Under the pieces are notes generated by a model. That model saw nothing but the letters and a program-made list of their open reading frames with translations, ran no database searches and was not told where the DNA came from. From positions 1-64,000 of the forward strand of contig CAZCUD010000003.1 in assembly GCA_964501785.1 (NCBI GenBank): a stretch of DNA of 64,000 nt, read 5' to 3'. A program made the translations under genes and the position numbers. Below are positions 17,530 through 25,535 of this stretch, piece after piece (position 1 is the first letter of the stretch; each line of letters opens with the position of its first letter). The DNA comes from DATBSK01 sp964501785. GTDB lineage: Bacteria; Actinomycetota; Acidimicrobiia; IMCC26256; PALSA-555.

Positions 17530-17910
17530 CTACGCGGGAGGCTCGGAGAGCGGGGTGCGGCCCGCGAAGCCGGCGTCGGGCCAGTGCCACCACTCGATCG
17601 CGTCCTCGCCGTCGAGCCAGCAGAGCAGGTAGGTCTCGCCCGAGGGCGAGGTGGCCGGGAAGTCGATCAGGCCCCGCTCCGGGTCACGCACGATGATCCC
17701 CCGCTGCTCGAGGTCGGCGACCAGGGCCCGCAGCTCGCGGTCGTCGCCGCGCACCCGCGGGCCGTGCCCGTTGCCGGAGACGGGCGCACCCTCGCCGCCG
17801 TGCTCGCGGGCGTGCTCCTGCACGTCGGCGACGAGCTCGCGCACCCGCCGCACGATCGCCGCGACCTCCGGCAGCGCGGCCGTCGCCTCCTCGAGCGTCC
17901 ACCGGTGCAC
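17530..17910 (-). CDS. DUF2203 family protein
   Basis: 126 aa, function unknown. The family pattern is visible: an N-terminal FTLEEA-like start (RWTLEEATAALPEV), a helical region with VRELVADVQEH, then a compact beta part (GIIVRDPERGLIDFP, GETYLLCWLDGED, IEWWH). It ends 10 bp from the convergent ppgK stop, and its start lies 84 bp from pheA. Confidence 0.85.
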   Translation of the reverse strand: MHRWTLEEATAALPEVAAIVRRVRELVADVQEHAREHGGEGAPVSGNGHGPRVRGDDRELRALVADLEQRGIIVRDPERGLIDFPATSPSGETYLLCWLDGEDAIEWWHWPDAGFAGRTPLSEPPA

Positions 17911-17994
17911 GGCGGGACCCTACGCGCGCACCACGCGCGTCGTCCGAGATCCAATCACCGGGGTCGTCGCGAGGCGCGCAGGTACCATCGTGCG

Positions 17995-18918
17995 GTGACC
18001 CGCGTCGGCTACCTCGGGCCCCGCGGCACGTTCGCCGAGGAGGCGCTCAACACCCAGCCCGACCTCGCCGCGGGCGAGTCGGTGCCGCTGCGCAGCGTGC
18101 CGCACGTGCTCACCGCCGTGGAGCAGGGCGACGTCGACATCGGCCTGGTGCCGATCGAGAACTCCATCGAGGGCACCGTCACCGTCACCCTCGACACGCT
18201 CGCGTTCGACACCGACCTGCTCGTGCAGCGCGAGATCGACCTCCCCGTGTCGTTGCACCTGTGCGCCAAGCCCGGAACGCGGCTCGACGACGTCCGCACC
18301 GTCATCTCGCACCCGAACCCGCTCGGCCAGTCGCGCGGGTGGCTCATGGCCAAGCTGCCCGAGGCCGAGCTCGTGGCCGCCAACTCGACGGCCGACGCCG
18401 CGCAGCAGGTCGCATCGTCCACGTCCGACGACGTGGCGTCGATCGGGACGTTGCGCGGCGCCGCGCTCGCCGGCCTCGAGGTGCTCGCGTCCGAGATCGA
18501 GGATCATCCGAGCGAGACGCGCTTCGTGCTCGTCGGCCACGGCGTGCCGGCCGAGACCGGGCACGACAAGACCTCGATCGTGTGCTTCCAGCGCGAAGAC
18601 CGCCCCGGCTCGCTCCTGGCGATCCTCCACGAGTTCGCCGCGCGCGCGATCAACCTGACGAAGCTCGAGTCGCGCCCCACCAAGCGCGGGCTCGGCGAGT
18701 ACTGCTTCTTCATCGACTTCGAGGGCCACGTCGCCGACGAGGTCATCGCCGACTGCCTGCGCAACCTCGCGACGGAGCAGGACGTCAAGTTCCTCGGCTC
18801 GTATCCGGTCGCCGGCGACGAGGGCCCCGAACGTCGAGCCGCGGTGACCGAGGCCTGGGCGGCCGCGAGCGCCTGGGTCGACGAGATCCGCGCCCAGGTG
18901 CGCGAACCCGGCGCGTGA
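17995..18918 (+). CDS. pheA: Prephenate dehydratase
   Basis: Converts prephenate to phenylpyruvate in phenylalanine synthesis. 307 aa, monofunctional (no chorismate mutase domain). The dehydratase domain (1-180) has GYLGPRGTFAEEA, VPIENSIEGTV and the catalytic Thr region DDVASIGT. The C-terminal ACT domain (about 195-275) has the allosteric motif NLTKLESRPTK, so phenylalanine feedback is expected. The GTG at 17995 is preceded by TACCATCG, with little leader. It is followed by serS 13 bp later on the same strand. Confidence 0.95.
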   Translation: MTRVGYLGPRGTFAEEALNTQPDLAAGESVPLRSVPHVLTAVEQGDVDIGLVPIENSIEGTVTVTLDTLAFDTDLLVQREIDLPVSLHLCAKPGTRLDDVRTVISHPNPLGQSRGWLMAKLPEAELVAANSTADAAQQVASSTSDDVASIGTLRGAALAGLEVLASEIEDHPSETRFVLVGHGVPAETGHDKTSIVCFQREDRPGSLLAILHEFAARAINLTKLESRPTKRGLGEYCFFIDFEGHVADEVIADCLRNLATEQDVKFLGSYPVAGDEGPERRAAVTEAWAAASAWVDEIRAQVREPGA

Positions 18919-18931
18919 GCGGTCCGCTCCC

Positions 18932-20182
18932 GTGATCGACCTCAAGGCGCTGCGTGACGACCCGTCCTACCGCGGCGGCATCGAGCGCAAGCGTGTCGCG
19001 CCGGGCCTGATCGACGAGGTGCTCGCGCTCGACGCGGAGCAGCGAGCGCAGCAGCAGGGCGTCGAAGAGCTGCGCGCGCGCCAGAAGAAGGTGTCGAAGG
19101 AGATCGGCAAGGCGGCGCCCGACGAGCGCGACGCGCGCCGTGAGGAGGCGGCCGGGCTCAAGGCCGAGCTCAAGCGCGCGGAGGACGAGCTCTCGATCTT
19201 CGACTCGCGCCTGCGCGACCTCGTGCTGCGGGTGCCCAACCCGGCCGACCCTGCAGTCCCCGACGGCGGCGAGGACGACGGCGTCGCGCTGCGCGTGGTG
19301 GGGGAGGCCGGACCTCCGCCCCCGCTCGACCACGCCGCGTTCGCCGACGCGATGGGCTTCGTCGAGACGCGACAGGCCGCCGAGACCAGCGGCTCGCGCT
19401 TCGCGTCGCTCCAACGCGAGGCGGTGCTCGTCGAGCTCGCGCTGGTCCAGTGGGTGATGGGGCGCCTGGTCTCCGAAGGGTTCACCCCGGTCATCCCGCC
19501 GGTGATGGTGCGCGAAGAGGCGATGGTCGAGGCCGGGTTCTTTCCCACCGACCGCAACCAGGTCTACGAGGTCGACGACGGGGAGCTGTTCCTCGTCGGC
19601 ACCAGCGAGGTGCCGCTGTCGACGCTCCACCGGGGCGACCGCTTCGAGCCCGATGACCTGCCGTCGCGCTACACCGCGTTCTCGACCTGCTTCCGCCGTG
19701 AGGCCGGCACGCACGGCAAGGACACGCGGGGGATCTTCCGCGTCCACCAGTTCGACAAGGTCGAGATGTTCGCCTGGGCCGCACCCGATGGGTCCGACGA
19801 CGAGCACGAGCGGCTGCTCGCGGTGGAGGAGAGCCTCGTCGGTGACCTCGGCATCCCCTACCGAGTCGTCGACATCGCCGCCGGCGACCTCGGCGCCGCG
19901 GCGGCGCGGAAGTTCGACCTCGAGGGGTGGCTCCCCTCGGAGGAGCGCTACCGCGAGCTGACGTCGTGCTCGAACTACCGCGACTATTCGGCTCGCCGGC
20001 TCGGCACGCGGGTCAAGACCGGATCGGGCAGCACGTTCGTGCACACGCTCAACGGCACCGCGTGCGCGGTCGGCCGCACGCTCGTGTTCCTCTGGGAGCA
20101 CTACCAGGAGGACGGCGCGTTCGTCGTCCCCGACGTGCTCCGACCGATCACCGGCTTCGACCGCGTCCCCGCGCGCTCCTGA
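18932..20182 (+). CDS. serS: Seryl-tRNA synthetase
   Basis: Class II synthetase charging tRNA-Ser. 416 aa: N-terminal coiled-coil arm (about 25-105, rich in Glu/Lys/Arg), then the catalytic core. Motif 2 is seen as FRREAGTHGKDTRGIFRVHQ and motif 3 as GTACAVGRTLVFLWE near the C terminus. GTG start at 18932. Probably cotranscribed with pheA. A tRNA-Ser gene follows 18 bp after its stop, so the enzyme and one of its substrates are adjacent. Confidence 0.96.
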   Translation: MIDLKALRDDPSYRGGIERKRVAPGLIDEVLALDAEQRAQQQGVEELRARQKKVSKEIGKAAPDERDARREEAAGLKAELKRAEDELSIFDSRLRDLVLRVPNPADPAVPDGGEDDGVALRVVGEAGPPPPLDHAAFADAMGFVETRQAAETSGSRFASLQREAVLVELALVQWVMGRLVSEGFTPVIPPVMVREEAMVEAGFFPTDRNQVYEVDDGELFLVGTSEVPLSTLHRGDRFEPDDLPSRYTAFSTCFRREAGTHGKDTRGIFRVHQFDKVEMFAWAAPDGSDDEHERLLAVEESLVGDLGIPYRVVDIAAGDLGAAAARKFDLEGWLPSEERYRELTSCSNYRDYSARRLGTRVKTGSGSTFVHTLNGTACAVGRTLVFLWEHYQEDGAFVVPDVLRPITGFDRVPARS

Positions 20183-20200
20183 CGCGTACCCTCGTCGTTC

Positions 20201-20285
20201 GGAGGGGTGCCGGAGCGGCCGAACGGGACCGCCTTGAAAGCGGTTGAGGCGCAAGCCTCCGTGGGTTCGAATCCCACTCCCTCCG
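20201..20285 (+). tRNA. tRNA-Ser (anticodon TGA)
   Basis: Type II cloverleaf. The acceptor stem GGAGGGG pairs with TCCCTCC and the discriminator is G. The anticodon stem ACCGC/GCGGT carries loop CTTGAAA with anticodon TGA at 20235-20237. There is a long variable arm (GAGGCGCAAGCCTC), and the T-arm GTGGG-TTCGAAT-CCCAC is complete. CCA is not encoded. It lies directly downstream of serS. Confidence 0.95.
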
Positions 20286-20313
20286 CTGCACGTCGCAGCG
20301 CGACGATCGTGCG

Positions 20314-20850
20314 GTGATCGTCCCCGACGACAAGGACTGGACCTGGGTGCTCGACCGCCCGTGTCCGGAGTGCGGGTTCGACGCCGCGACCTGCTCGGTC
20401 GAGTCGGTGTCGGCGCTGACGCGGGCCAATGCCGCGCGGTGGCGGCGACTGCTGGAAGCGGGGCGGATCCGCGCCGGGCGGCCCGACGACGCGACCTGGT
20501 CGTCGCTCGAGTACGCGTGTCACGTGCGCGACGTGTTCCTGCGCTTCGACGAGCGGATCGCGCTGATGCAGCACGACGACGATCCGCTGTTCGCGAACTG
20601 GGACCAGGACGCGACCGCGAGCGACGAGCGGTACGACCAGCAGGAGCCGACCCGTGTCGTCGCCGAGCTCGTCGACGCGGCCGAGATGCTCGCCGCGCGC
20701 CTCGACGCGGTGGTGGGGGACGAGTGGCAGCGGCCGGGCCGCCGGAGCGACGGGTCGTCGTTCACGATCGAGTCGATCGCGCGCTACATGATCCACGACC
20801 CGATCCACCACGTGTGGGACGTGACGGGCGTGCGCGCCGTGACGACCTAG
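20314..20850 (+). CDS. DinB-like / mycothiol-type thiol transferase fold protein
   Basis: 178 aa with the DinB four-helix pattern: VRDVFLRFDERIALM (a helix after an initial His, ACHVRD), and HDPIHHVWDV near the C terminus. Together these give the three His metal ligands expected in the DinB/YfiT superfamily. Actinobacterial members often use mycothiol; the substrate here is unknown. GTG start at 20314, 28 bp after the tRNA. A GH13 gene follows 10 bp later on the same strand. Confidence 0.75.
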   Translation: MIVPDDKDWTWVLDRPCPECGFDAATCSVESVSALTRANAARWRRLLEAGRIRAGRPDDATWSSLEYACHVRDVFLRFDERIALMQHDDDPLFANWDQDATASDERYDQQEPTRVVAELVDAAEMLAARLDAVVGDEWQRPGRRSDGSSFTIESIARYMIHDPIHHVWDVTGVRAVTT

Positions 20851-20860
20851 CGTCGCCGTC

Positions 20861-22435
20861 GTGGCCGAGTGGTGGCAGGGCGGGGTGCTGTACCAGATCT
20901 ATCCCCGGTCGTTCGCGGACTCGAACGGCGACGGGATCGGTGACCTGCCCGGGATCACCGCGCACCTCGATCACCTCGAGTGGCTCGGCATCGACGGCGT
21001 CTGGTTGTCGCCGACCTACCCGTCACCGAACGCCGACTGGGGCTATGACGTCGCCGACTACTGCGGCGTCCACCCCGACCTGGGCACGCCCGCCGACCTG
21101 GAGACGCTGATCGCCGAGGCCGGCGCGCGCGGCATCCGCGTGCTGCTCGACCTCGTCCCGAACCACACCAGCATCGAGCACCCGTGGTTCGTCGACTCCC
21201 GGTCGTCGCGGACGGCGGAGCACCGCGACTGGTACGTGTGGGCCGACCCGCGGCCCGACGGCTCGCCGCCCAACAACTGGGTGAGCGCGTTCCTGGGTCC
21301 GGCGTGGGTGCCCGACGAGCGAACCGGTCAGTCGTACCTGACCAACTTCCTGCCCGAGCAGGCAGACCTCAACTGGTGGGACGAGTCGGTGCGCGCCGAG
21401 TTCGATCGGATCCTGCGGTACTGGTTCGACCGCGGCGTCGCGGGGTTCCGCATCGACGTGGCGCACATGATCGTGAAGGACCGCGCACTGCGCGACAACC
21501 CGGTCGCGACCGAGGGCGACTCGCTGATGTCGCGGCTGCGGGGTCAGGTGTCGGAGTACAACTCCAACCGACCCGAGGTGCACGAGGTGCACCGCCACTG
21601 GCGCGGCATCGCGGACGACTACGAGCCGAAGCGGCTGCTGGTCGGCGAGACGTACGTCGACCACCTCTCCGAGGTCATGACCTACTACGGCGACGGCGAC
21701 GAGCTGAACCTGGCCTTCAACATCCCGTTCATGCACTGCTCGCTCGACGCGTCGGCGATGCGAGCCCTCGTCGCGGAGACCGAGCGTCTGCTGCCCGACG
21801 GGTGCACGCCCGTGTGGACCGGGAGCAACCACGACATGTCGCGGGCGCCGACGCGCTGGGCCGGCGGCGACGTCGATGCCGCCCGGTGCGCGCTGGTCAT
21901 GCTCCTGACGCTCCCCGGCACGACGTTCCTCTACTACGGGGACGAGCTGGGGATGCCCGACACCGACGTCCCGACCGACCGGCTCCGTGACCCGGTGAGC
22001 ATCGCGCTGGCACCCGTCGCCAACCGCGACGTCGCGCGCACCCCGATGCCGTGGACGGGCGGCCCGGGCGCCGGCTTCACCGAGCCCGGGGTCGAGCCGT
22101 GGCTGCCGTTCGGGGACGTCGCCGCGTGCAACGTCGCCGATCAGCGCGCCGATCCGGCCTCGACGCTGCACCTGGTGCGCGACCTGATCGCGCTCCGCCG
22201 CGAGCTCCCGGACCTCCGTGAGGGCGGGCATCGGGCGCTCGACACCGACGGCTCGGTCTGGGCGTGGCAGCGGGGCGAGGGCGTGCTCGTCGCGCTGAAC
22301 CTGGGCGACGCGCCGGCGTCGGTCGCCACGTCGGGCGCGATCCGCCTCTGCACCGACCGCACCCGCGATGGCGAGGCGGTCGACGGCTCGCTCGCCCTCG
22401 CCCCTCGCCAAGCCGCCGTCGTCACGCTCGCCTGA
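20861..22435 (+). CDS. GH13 alpha-glucosidase (oligo-1,6-glucosidase/trehalose-hydrolase subfamily)
   Basis: Hydrolyses alpha-glucosides or transfers glucosyl units; cytosolic, no signal peptide. 524 aa (beta/alpha)8 barrel starting VLYQIYPRSFADSNGDGIGD, the usual start of the oligo-1,6-glucosidase group. It contains LVPNHTSIEHPWF, the nucleophile Asp199 in GFRIDVAHM, the acid/base Glu263 in VGETY and the transition-state Asp325 in SNHDMSR. A small C-terminal beta domain ends the protein. GTG start at 20861. It may feed free glucose to the glucokinases at 13-17 kb. Confidence 0.88.
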   Translation: MAEWWQGGVLYQIYPRSFADSNGDGIGDLPGITAHLDHLEWLGIDGVWLSPTYPSPNADWGYDVADYCGVHPDLGTPADLETLIAEAGARGIRVLLDLVPNHTSIEHPWFVDSRSSRTAEHRDWYVWADPRPDGSPPNNWVSAFLGPAWVPDERTGQSYLTNFLPEQADLNWWDESVRAEFDRILRYWFDRGVAGFRIDVAHMIVKDRALRDNPVATEGDSLMSRLRGQVSEYNSNRPEVHEVHRHWRGIADDYEPKRLLVGETYVDHLSEVMTYYGDGDELNLAFNIPFMHCSLDASAMRALVAETERLLPDGCTPVWTGSNHDMSRAPTRWAGGDVDAARCALVMLLTLPGTTFLYYGDELGMPDTDVPTDRLRDPVSIALAPVANRDVARTPMPWTGGPGAGFTEPGVEPWLPFGDVAACNVADQRADPASTLHLVRDLIALRRELPDLREGGHRALDTDGSVWAWQRGEGVLVALNLGDAPASVATSGAIRLCTDRTRDGEAVDGSLALAPRQAAVVTLA

Positions 22436-22463
22436 ACCCCCTGCGACCGCTGCACCTACTCGG

Positions 22464-22504
22464 TTGGAAGACCGAGCCACAACCTGTGTCGCTGAGCCTT
22501 CCGA
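22464..22504 (+). terminator. Dispersed hairpin element, copy 1 (family A)
   Basis: 41-nt imperfect palindrome in the 107-bp gap between convergent genes. The arms start TTGGAAGACCGAGC and end GCTGAGCCTTCCGA around the loop AACCTG. Its reverse complement matches the element at 51852-51892 at about 37 of 41 positions. Read in the direction of the upstream gene, both copies have the same orientation, so a 3'-end or terminator role is likely. No T-tract follows. Confidence 0.55.
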
Positions 22505-22542
22505 CGCGGCGAGGCGCGATCGCGCGGCGGCGTTCGCGGTGG

Positions 22543-23571
22543 TCAGGCGGCCGTGGCGTGCGAGGCGGTCCAGGCGAGGAGGTCGTCGACCGGCCAGGTG
22601 TTGACGACGCGCTCGACGGGCACCGCGGCCTCGGCGGCCCGGTGACAGCCGTAGGGCTGCCAGTCGAGCTGCCACGTAGCGTGCGCGTCGGAGTCGATCG
22701 ACACCTTGCAGCCCGCGTCCACCACGACCTCCAGCAGCCGCATCGGCGGGTCGAGGCGCTCGGGGCGGGAGTTGATCTCGACGGCCTTGTCGAAGTGCGC
22801 CGCCGCGCCGAACACGAGCGGCGCGTCGAACTCGGACTCGGGACGCCCGCGGCCCACGATCAGGCGACCGGTGCAGTGCCCGAGGATGTCGACGTGGGGG
22901 TTCGCGAGCGCGGCGACCATGCGGTCGGTCATGGGCTGGTGGTCCATGCGCAGCTTCGAGTGCACGCTCGCGACGACCACGTCGAGCCGTTCGAGCAGCT
23001 CGGGCTCCTGGTCGAGCGAGCCGTCGTCGAGGATGTCGACCTCGATGCCGGTGAGGATCTTGAACGGCGCCAGCTCGTCGTTGAGACGGGCGACGACGTC
23101 GAGCTGCTCGCGGAGCCGCTCGGGAGCCAGGCCCTTCGCGACCTTCAGCTGCGGCGAGTGGTCGGTGAGCGCGAGGTACTCGTGACCGAGCTCGATGGCG
23201 TGCCGGGCCATCGCCTCGATCGTGTGGCCGCCGTCGGACCAGTCGGAGTGCAGGTGCAGGTCGCCACGCAGCGCGGCTCGCAGCGCTGCCGCCTGCTCGG
23301 TCGGCGGCTCTTCGTCGGCCTTCAGCGTCGCGAGGTACGACGGCGTCTCCCCGCGCAGCGCCTCCTCGATCGCCTTCGCGGTGCTCTTGCCGATGCCGGG
23401 CAGGTCGGTCAGGGTCCCCTGGTCGGCCATGCGCTGGAGCTCGTCGACCGGGACGTCGCGGATCGTGTCGGCGGCGCGGCGGAAGGCCTGGGCCTTGGGG
23501 CGCGAGTTGCGGACGCGCTGGAGCACCTCGGCGATCCGTTCCAGCGCCTCCACCGGTTGCATCTGCATCAC
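22543..23571 (-). CDS. Helix-hairpin-helix and PHP domain phosphoesterase (PolX C-terminal-like)
   Basis: 342 aa. The N-terminal part (about 1-75) has a DNA-binding helix-hairpin-helix, LTDLPGIGKSTAKAIEEAL, as in the fingers of family X polymerases. The rest is a PHP metal-dependent phosphoesterase/nuclease: GDLHLHSDWSDG, ALTDHSP, ILTGIEVDIL, VVASVHS, ILGHCTGR and SIDSDAH carry the metal ligands. It resembles bacterial PolX without its palm/nucleotidyltransferase domain; a DNA repair or nuclease role is inferred. ATG at 23571; two further ATGs follow within five codons, so the exact start is unsure. Confidence 0.85.
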   Translation of the reverse strand: MMQMQPVEALERIAEVLQRVRNSRPKAQAFRRAADTIRDVPVDELQRMADQGTLTDLPGIGKSTAKAIEEALRGETPSYLATLKADEEPPTEQAAALRAALRGDLHLHSDWSDGGHTIEAMARHAIELGHEYLALTDHSPQLKVAKGLAPERLREQLDVVARLNDELAPFKILTGIEVDILDDGSLDQEPELLERLDVVVASVHSKLRMDHQPMTDRMVAALANPHVDILGHCTGRLIVGRGRPESEFDAPLVFGAAAHFDKAVEINSRPERLDPPMRLLEVVVDAGCKVSIDSDAHATWQLDWQPYGCHRAAEAAVPVERVVNTWPVDDLLAWTASHATAA

Positions 23572-23600
23572 CGGCCACGGTACCGGCGGGGGGCACCCCC

Positions 23601-23606
23601 TACACT
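23601..23606 (+). promoter_or_regulatory. -10-like element of tRNA-Ser(GCT)
   Basis: TACACT ends 11 bp before the mature tRNA start. The same hexamer stands before tRNA-Arg at 28888, which supports it as a -10 element. No clear -35 box is seen. Confidence 0.45.
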
Positions 23607-23617
23607 CGTTGATCCTC

Positions 23618-23710
23618 GGAGGGATGACCGAGTGGCCGAAGGTGCTCGCCTGCTAAGCGAGTAGGGGGTCTTGAGCCTCCTCGAGGGTTCAAATCCCTCT
23701 CCCTCCGCCA
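23618..23710 (+). tRNA. tRNA-Ser (anticodon GCT)
   Basis: Type II tRNA. The acceptor stem GGAGGGA pairs with TCCCTCC and the discriminator is G. The anticodon stem CTCGC/GCGAG carries loop CTGCTAA with anticodon GCT at 23652-23654. It has a long variable arm and the T-arm GAGGG-TTCAAAT-CCCTC. CCA is encoded (23708-23710), unlike the other two tRNAs of the window. Confidence 0.95.
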
Positions 23711-23721
23711 AGCCCAGACCG

Positions 23722-23768
23722 TTCTGGCGTCAACAGACCCGTTCCACGCGGGTCTGCTGACGCCAGAA
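23722..23768 (+). terminator. Hairpin element, family B copy 1
   Basis: 20-bp stem with one mismatch: TTCTGGCGTCAACAGACCCG (23722-23741), 7-nt loop, and its complement at 23749-23768. It begins 11 bp after the tRNA-Ser CCA end, where a tRNA terminator is expected. The outer stem TTCTGGCGTCA is shared with the hairpin at 33571-33616. No T-tract. Confidence 0.6.
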
Positions 23769-23831
23769 GGCGAGGCGCAGCGCCCGAGGCACTGTTCGAC
23801 CCGAGGCGACGAGGCGACGAGGCGACGACGA

Positions 23832-24455
23832 GTGGACGAGCACACCGCGCGCACACTGCTCGAGCTGGGCTCGGCGACCCTGGGCGAGTCGGGCGGGCGC
23901 CCGATGCGAGCACGCGTCAAGGCTGCCTGGGCCGGAGCGACGCTGGCCGCTCCCGCCTACCCGGTCACCTGCACCCCGGGCGACAACCTCGCCGTCCACG
24001 TCGCGGTGGCGCGCGCGCCCGCCGGTAACGCGCTCGCCGTCTCCGTGGGCGAGACGCGCGAGCTCGGCTACTGGGGCGAGGTGCTCACCACCGCGGCCGA
24101 GGCACGCGGGCTCGCCGGTCTGGTGATCGACGGCTGCGTGCGCGACGCCGCCGCGCTGGCGGCCCACGGCTTCCCCGTCTTCTCGACCGGCCTCGCGCTG
24201 CCCGGTGCCACCAAGGAGCGACCGGGCGTGATCGGCGCCCCGGCCGTCGTCGGCGAGGTCGAGGTCCGCACCGGCGACTGGGTCGTCGGCGACGTCGACG
24301 GCGTCACGGTCGTCCGCCACGACGAGCTCGACGCGGTGCTCGCCGCCGGTCGGGCCCGGGCCGACAAGGAGGACGGCTTCTTCGCGGCGCTGCGCTCGGG
24401 CGAGACGACGCTCGACCTGCTCGGTCTGGACGCCGGCCTGGTCGACGGGTCCTAG
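23832..24455 (+). CDS. RraA-like / 4-hydroxy-4-methyl-2-oxoglutarate aldolase family protein
   Basis: 207 aa. The core GYWGEVLTTAAEARGLAGLV followed by IDGCVRD is the RraA/HMG-aldolase signature (GELLATAA...GVV-DG-VRD), with the conserved Arg and Asp of the active site. Members either regulate RNase E or cleave 4-hydroxy-4-methyl-2-oxoglutarate and decarboxylate oxaloacetate; in Actinobacteria the aldolase role is more likely. GTG start at 23832, with no strong ribosome-binding site. A secreted-protein gene follows 9 bp later. Confidence 0.82.
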   Translation: MDEHTARTLLELGSATLGESGGRPMRARVKAAWAGATLAAPAYPVTCTPGDNLAVHVAVARAPAGNALAVSVGETRELGYWGEVLTTAAEARGLAGLVIDGCVRDAAALAAHGFPVFSTGLALPGATKERPGVIGAPAVVGEVEVRTGDWVVGDVDGVTVVRHDELDAVLAAGRARADKEDGFFAALRSGETTLDLLGLDAGLVDGS

Positions 24456-24464
24456 GCTCTCGGG

Positions 24465-25535
24465 GTGCCCCGAATCCGGACTGCTGCCCTCGCCGCTCTG
24501 CTCGTCGTGTCGCTGGTCGTCGCCTTCGCCGCTCCCGGCGCAGGCTCGACCACCGCGAGTGGTGCAGGCTCGACGCTCGCGGGTGGGAGGACGCCGTCCG
24601 CCGACGCCTGCACGGCGCTCGCCGACTACTACGAGGTGAGCATCGTCATCGCGGTGATCACCGGCTTCGCCGAGGCGTTCGAGGGGCTCGGTGAGGAGAG
24701 CTCCGGCGACGCGAGCTCGGGATCGGAGACGACGATCAGCACCGCCGAGCCGCTCGACGCCGACCAGCTGCGCAACGTCTTCTACCTGGTGCTCTCGCCG
24801 AAGCTCGAGGACTCCACGGCGACGCTCGCCGACGAGGGGCCCCGCTCGGTCCGACGGGCGTTCGCCCGCCAGCGCGACGTGTTCGCCGAGGGAGTCGAGA
24901 TCCTGCGCGACCTCGGGCTCACCCGGGCGCAGATCGAGGAGATCCGCGCGCTGAACCTCGGCGTCGACGAAGAGACGCCCGAGTCGCTCACCGGCGACCT
25001 CGGGGTCAGCGAGGCCGAGGTGGAGGAGGCGGCCGAGCGCTTCGGCGAGGAGCTCGAGTCGGTGAGCGCCGACGACGGCACGGTCGAGGAGCCGCGGGCG
25101 CTCCAGCGGCTGGGCGTCGACTGCGGCGTCGTGCCCGACGACTCGCTCGACTGCGACGAGCTCGTGAGCGCCGATCTCCAGCAGCAGCTGCTGGAGGACA
25201 CCCCGGTCGTCGAGGACGAGGGTGGCACGTGCACCTATACGGTCGGCAGCGACCTCGGTCCCGACACCCCCGAGATCGCCGTGGAGGTGTACCGGAGCGC
25301 CGATGCGTTCGGCCGGTTCACCGAGCAGGACGACGCCAACGAGGTCCTCGACCGCGACAACGTCGCGCGCGAGGGGCTCGCGACCTCGTCGGGCGGCAAG
25401 ACGTGTGGCCGCACGCTGTACTCCCGTGACGACGCGACGACGATCGTGGTGGGGATCTGCCTGCCCGACGACGCGGAGGTCCCCGACGACATGTTGATGG
25501 ACGTTCGCGACGGGGTCGCCGCCGTCGTCGGCTAG
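24465..25535 (+). CDS. Secreted acidic protein of unknown function
   Basis: 356 aa, not recognised. An N-terminal signal peptide (about 5-27) is followed by a Gly/Ser/Thr-rich stretch. A helical acidic region (about 45-215) holds repeated Glu/Asp-rich helices (VSEAEVEEAAERFGEELESV). A C-terminal domain (about 235-356) has four cysteines (TCTY, KTCG, GICLP and an earlier LDCDEL) that may form disulfides. No lipobox is seen, so it is probably released. GTG start at 24465; the 3' end overlaps the convergent dehydrogenase stop by 4 bp. Confidence 0.65.
   Translation: MPRIRTAALAALLVVSLVVAFAAPGAGSTTASGAGSTLAGGRTPSADACTALADYYEVSIVIAVITGFAEAFEGLGEESSGDASSGSETTISTAEPLDADQLRNVFYLVLSPKLEDSTATLADEGPRSVRRAFARQRDVFAEGVEILRDLGLTRAQIEEIRALNLGVDEETPESLTGDLGVSEAEVEEAAERFGEELESVSADDGTVEEPRALQRLGVDCGVVPDDSLDCDELVSADLQQQLLEDTPVVEDEGGTCTYTVGSDLGPDTPEIAVEVYRSADAFGRFTEQDDANEVLDRDNVAREGLATSSGGKTCGRTLYSRDDATTIVVGICLPDDAEVPDDMLMDVRDGVAAVVG

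Noticed and set aside
23618..23831. Integration (att) site or prophage remnant next to tRNA-Ser(GCT)
   Set aside because: No integrase and no direct repeat of the tRNA 3' end were found; the following hairpin matches another non-tRNA locus.
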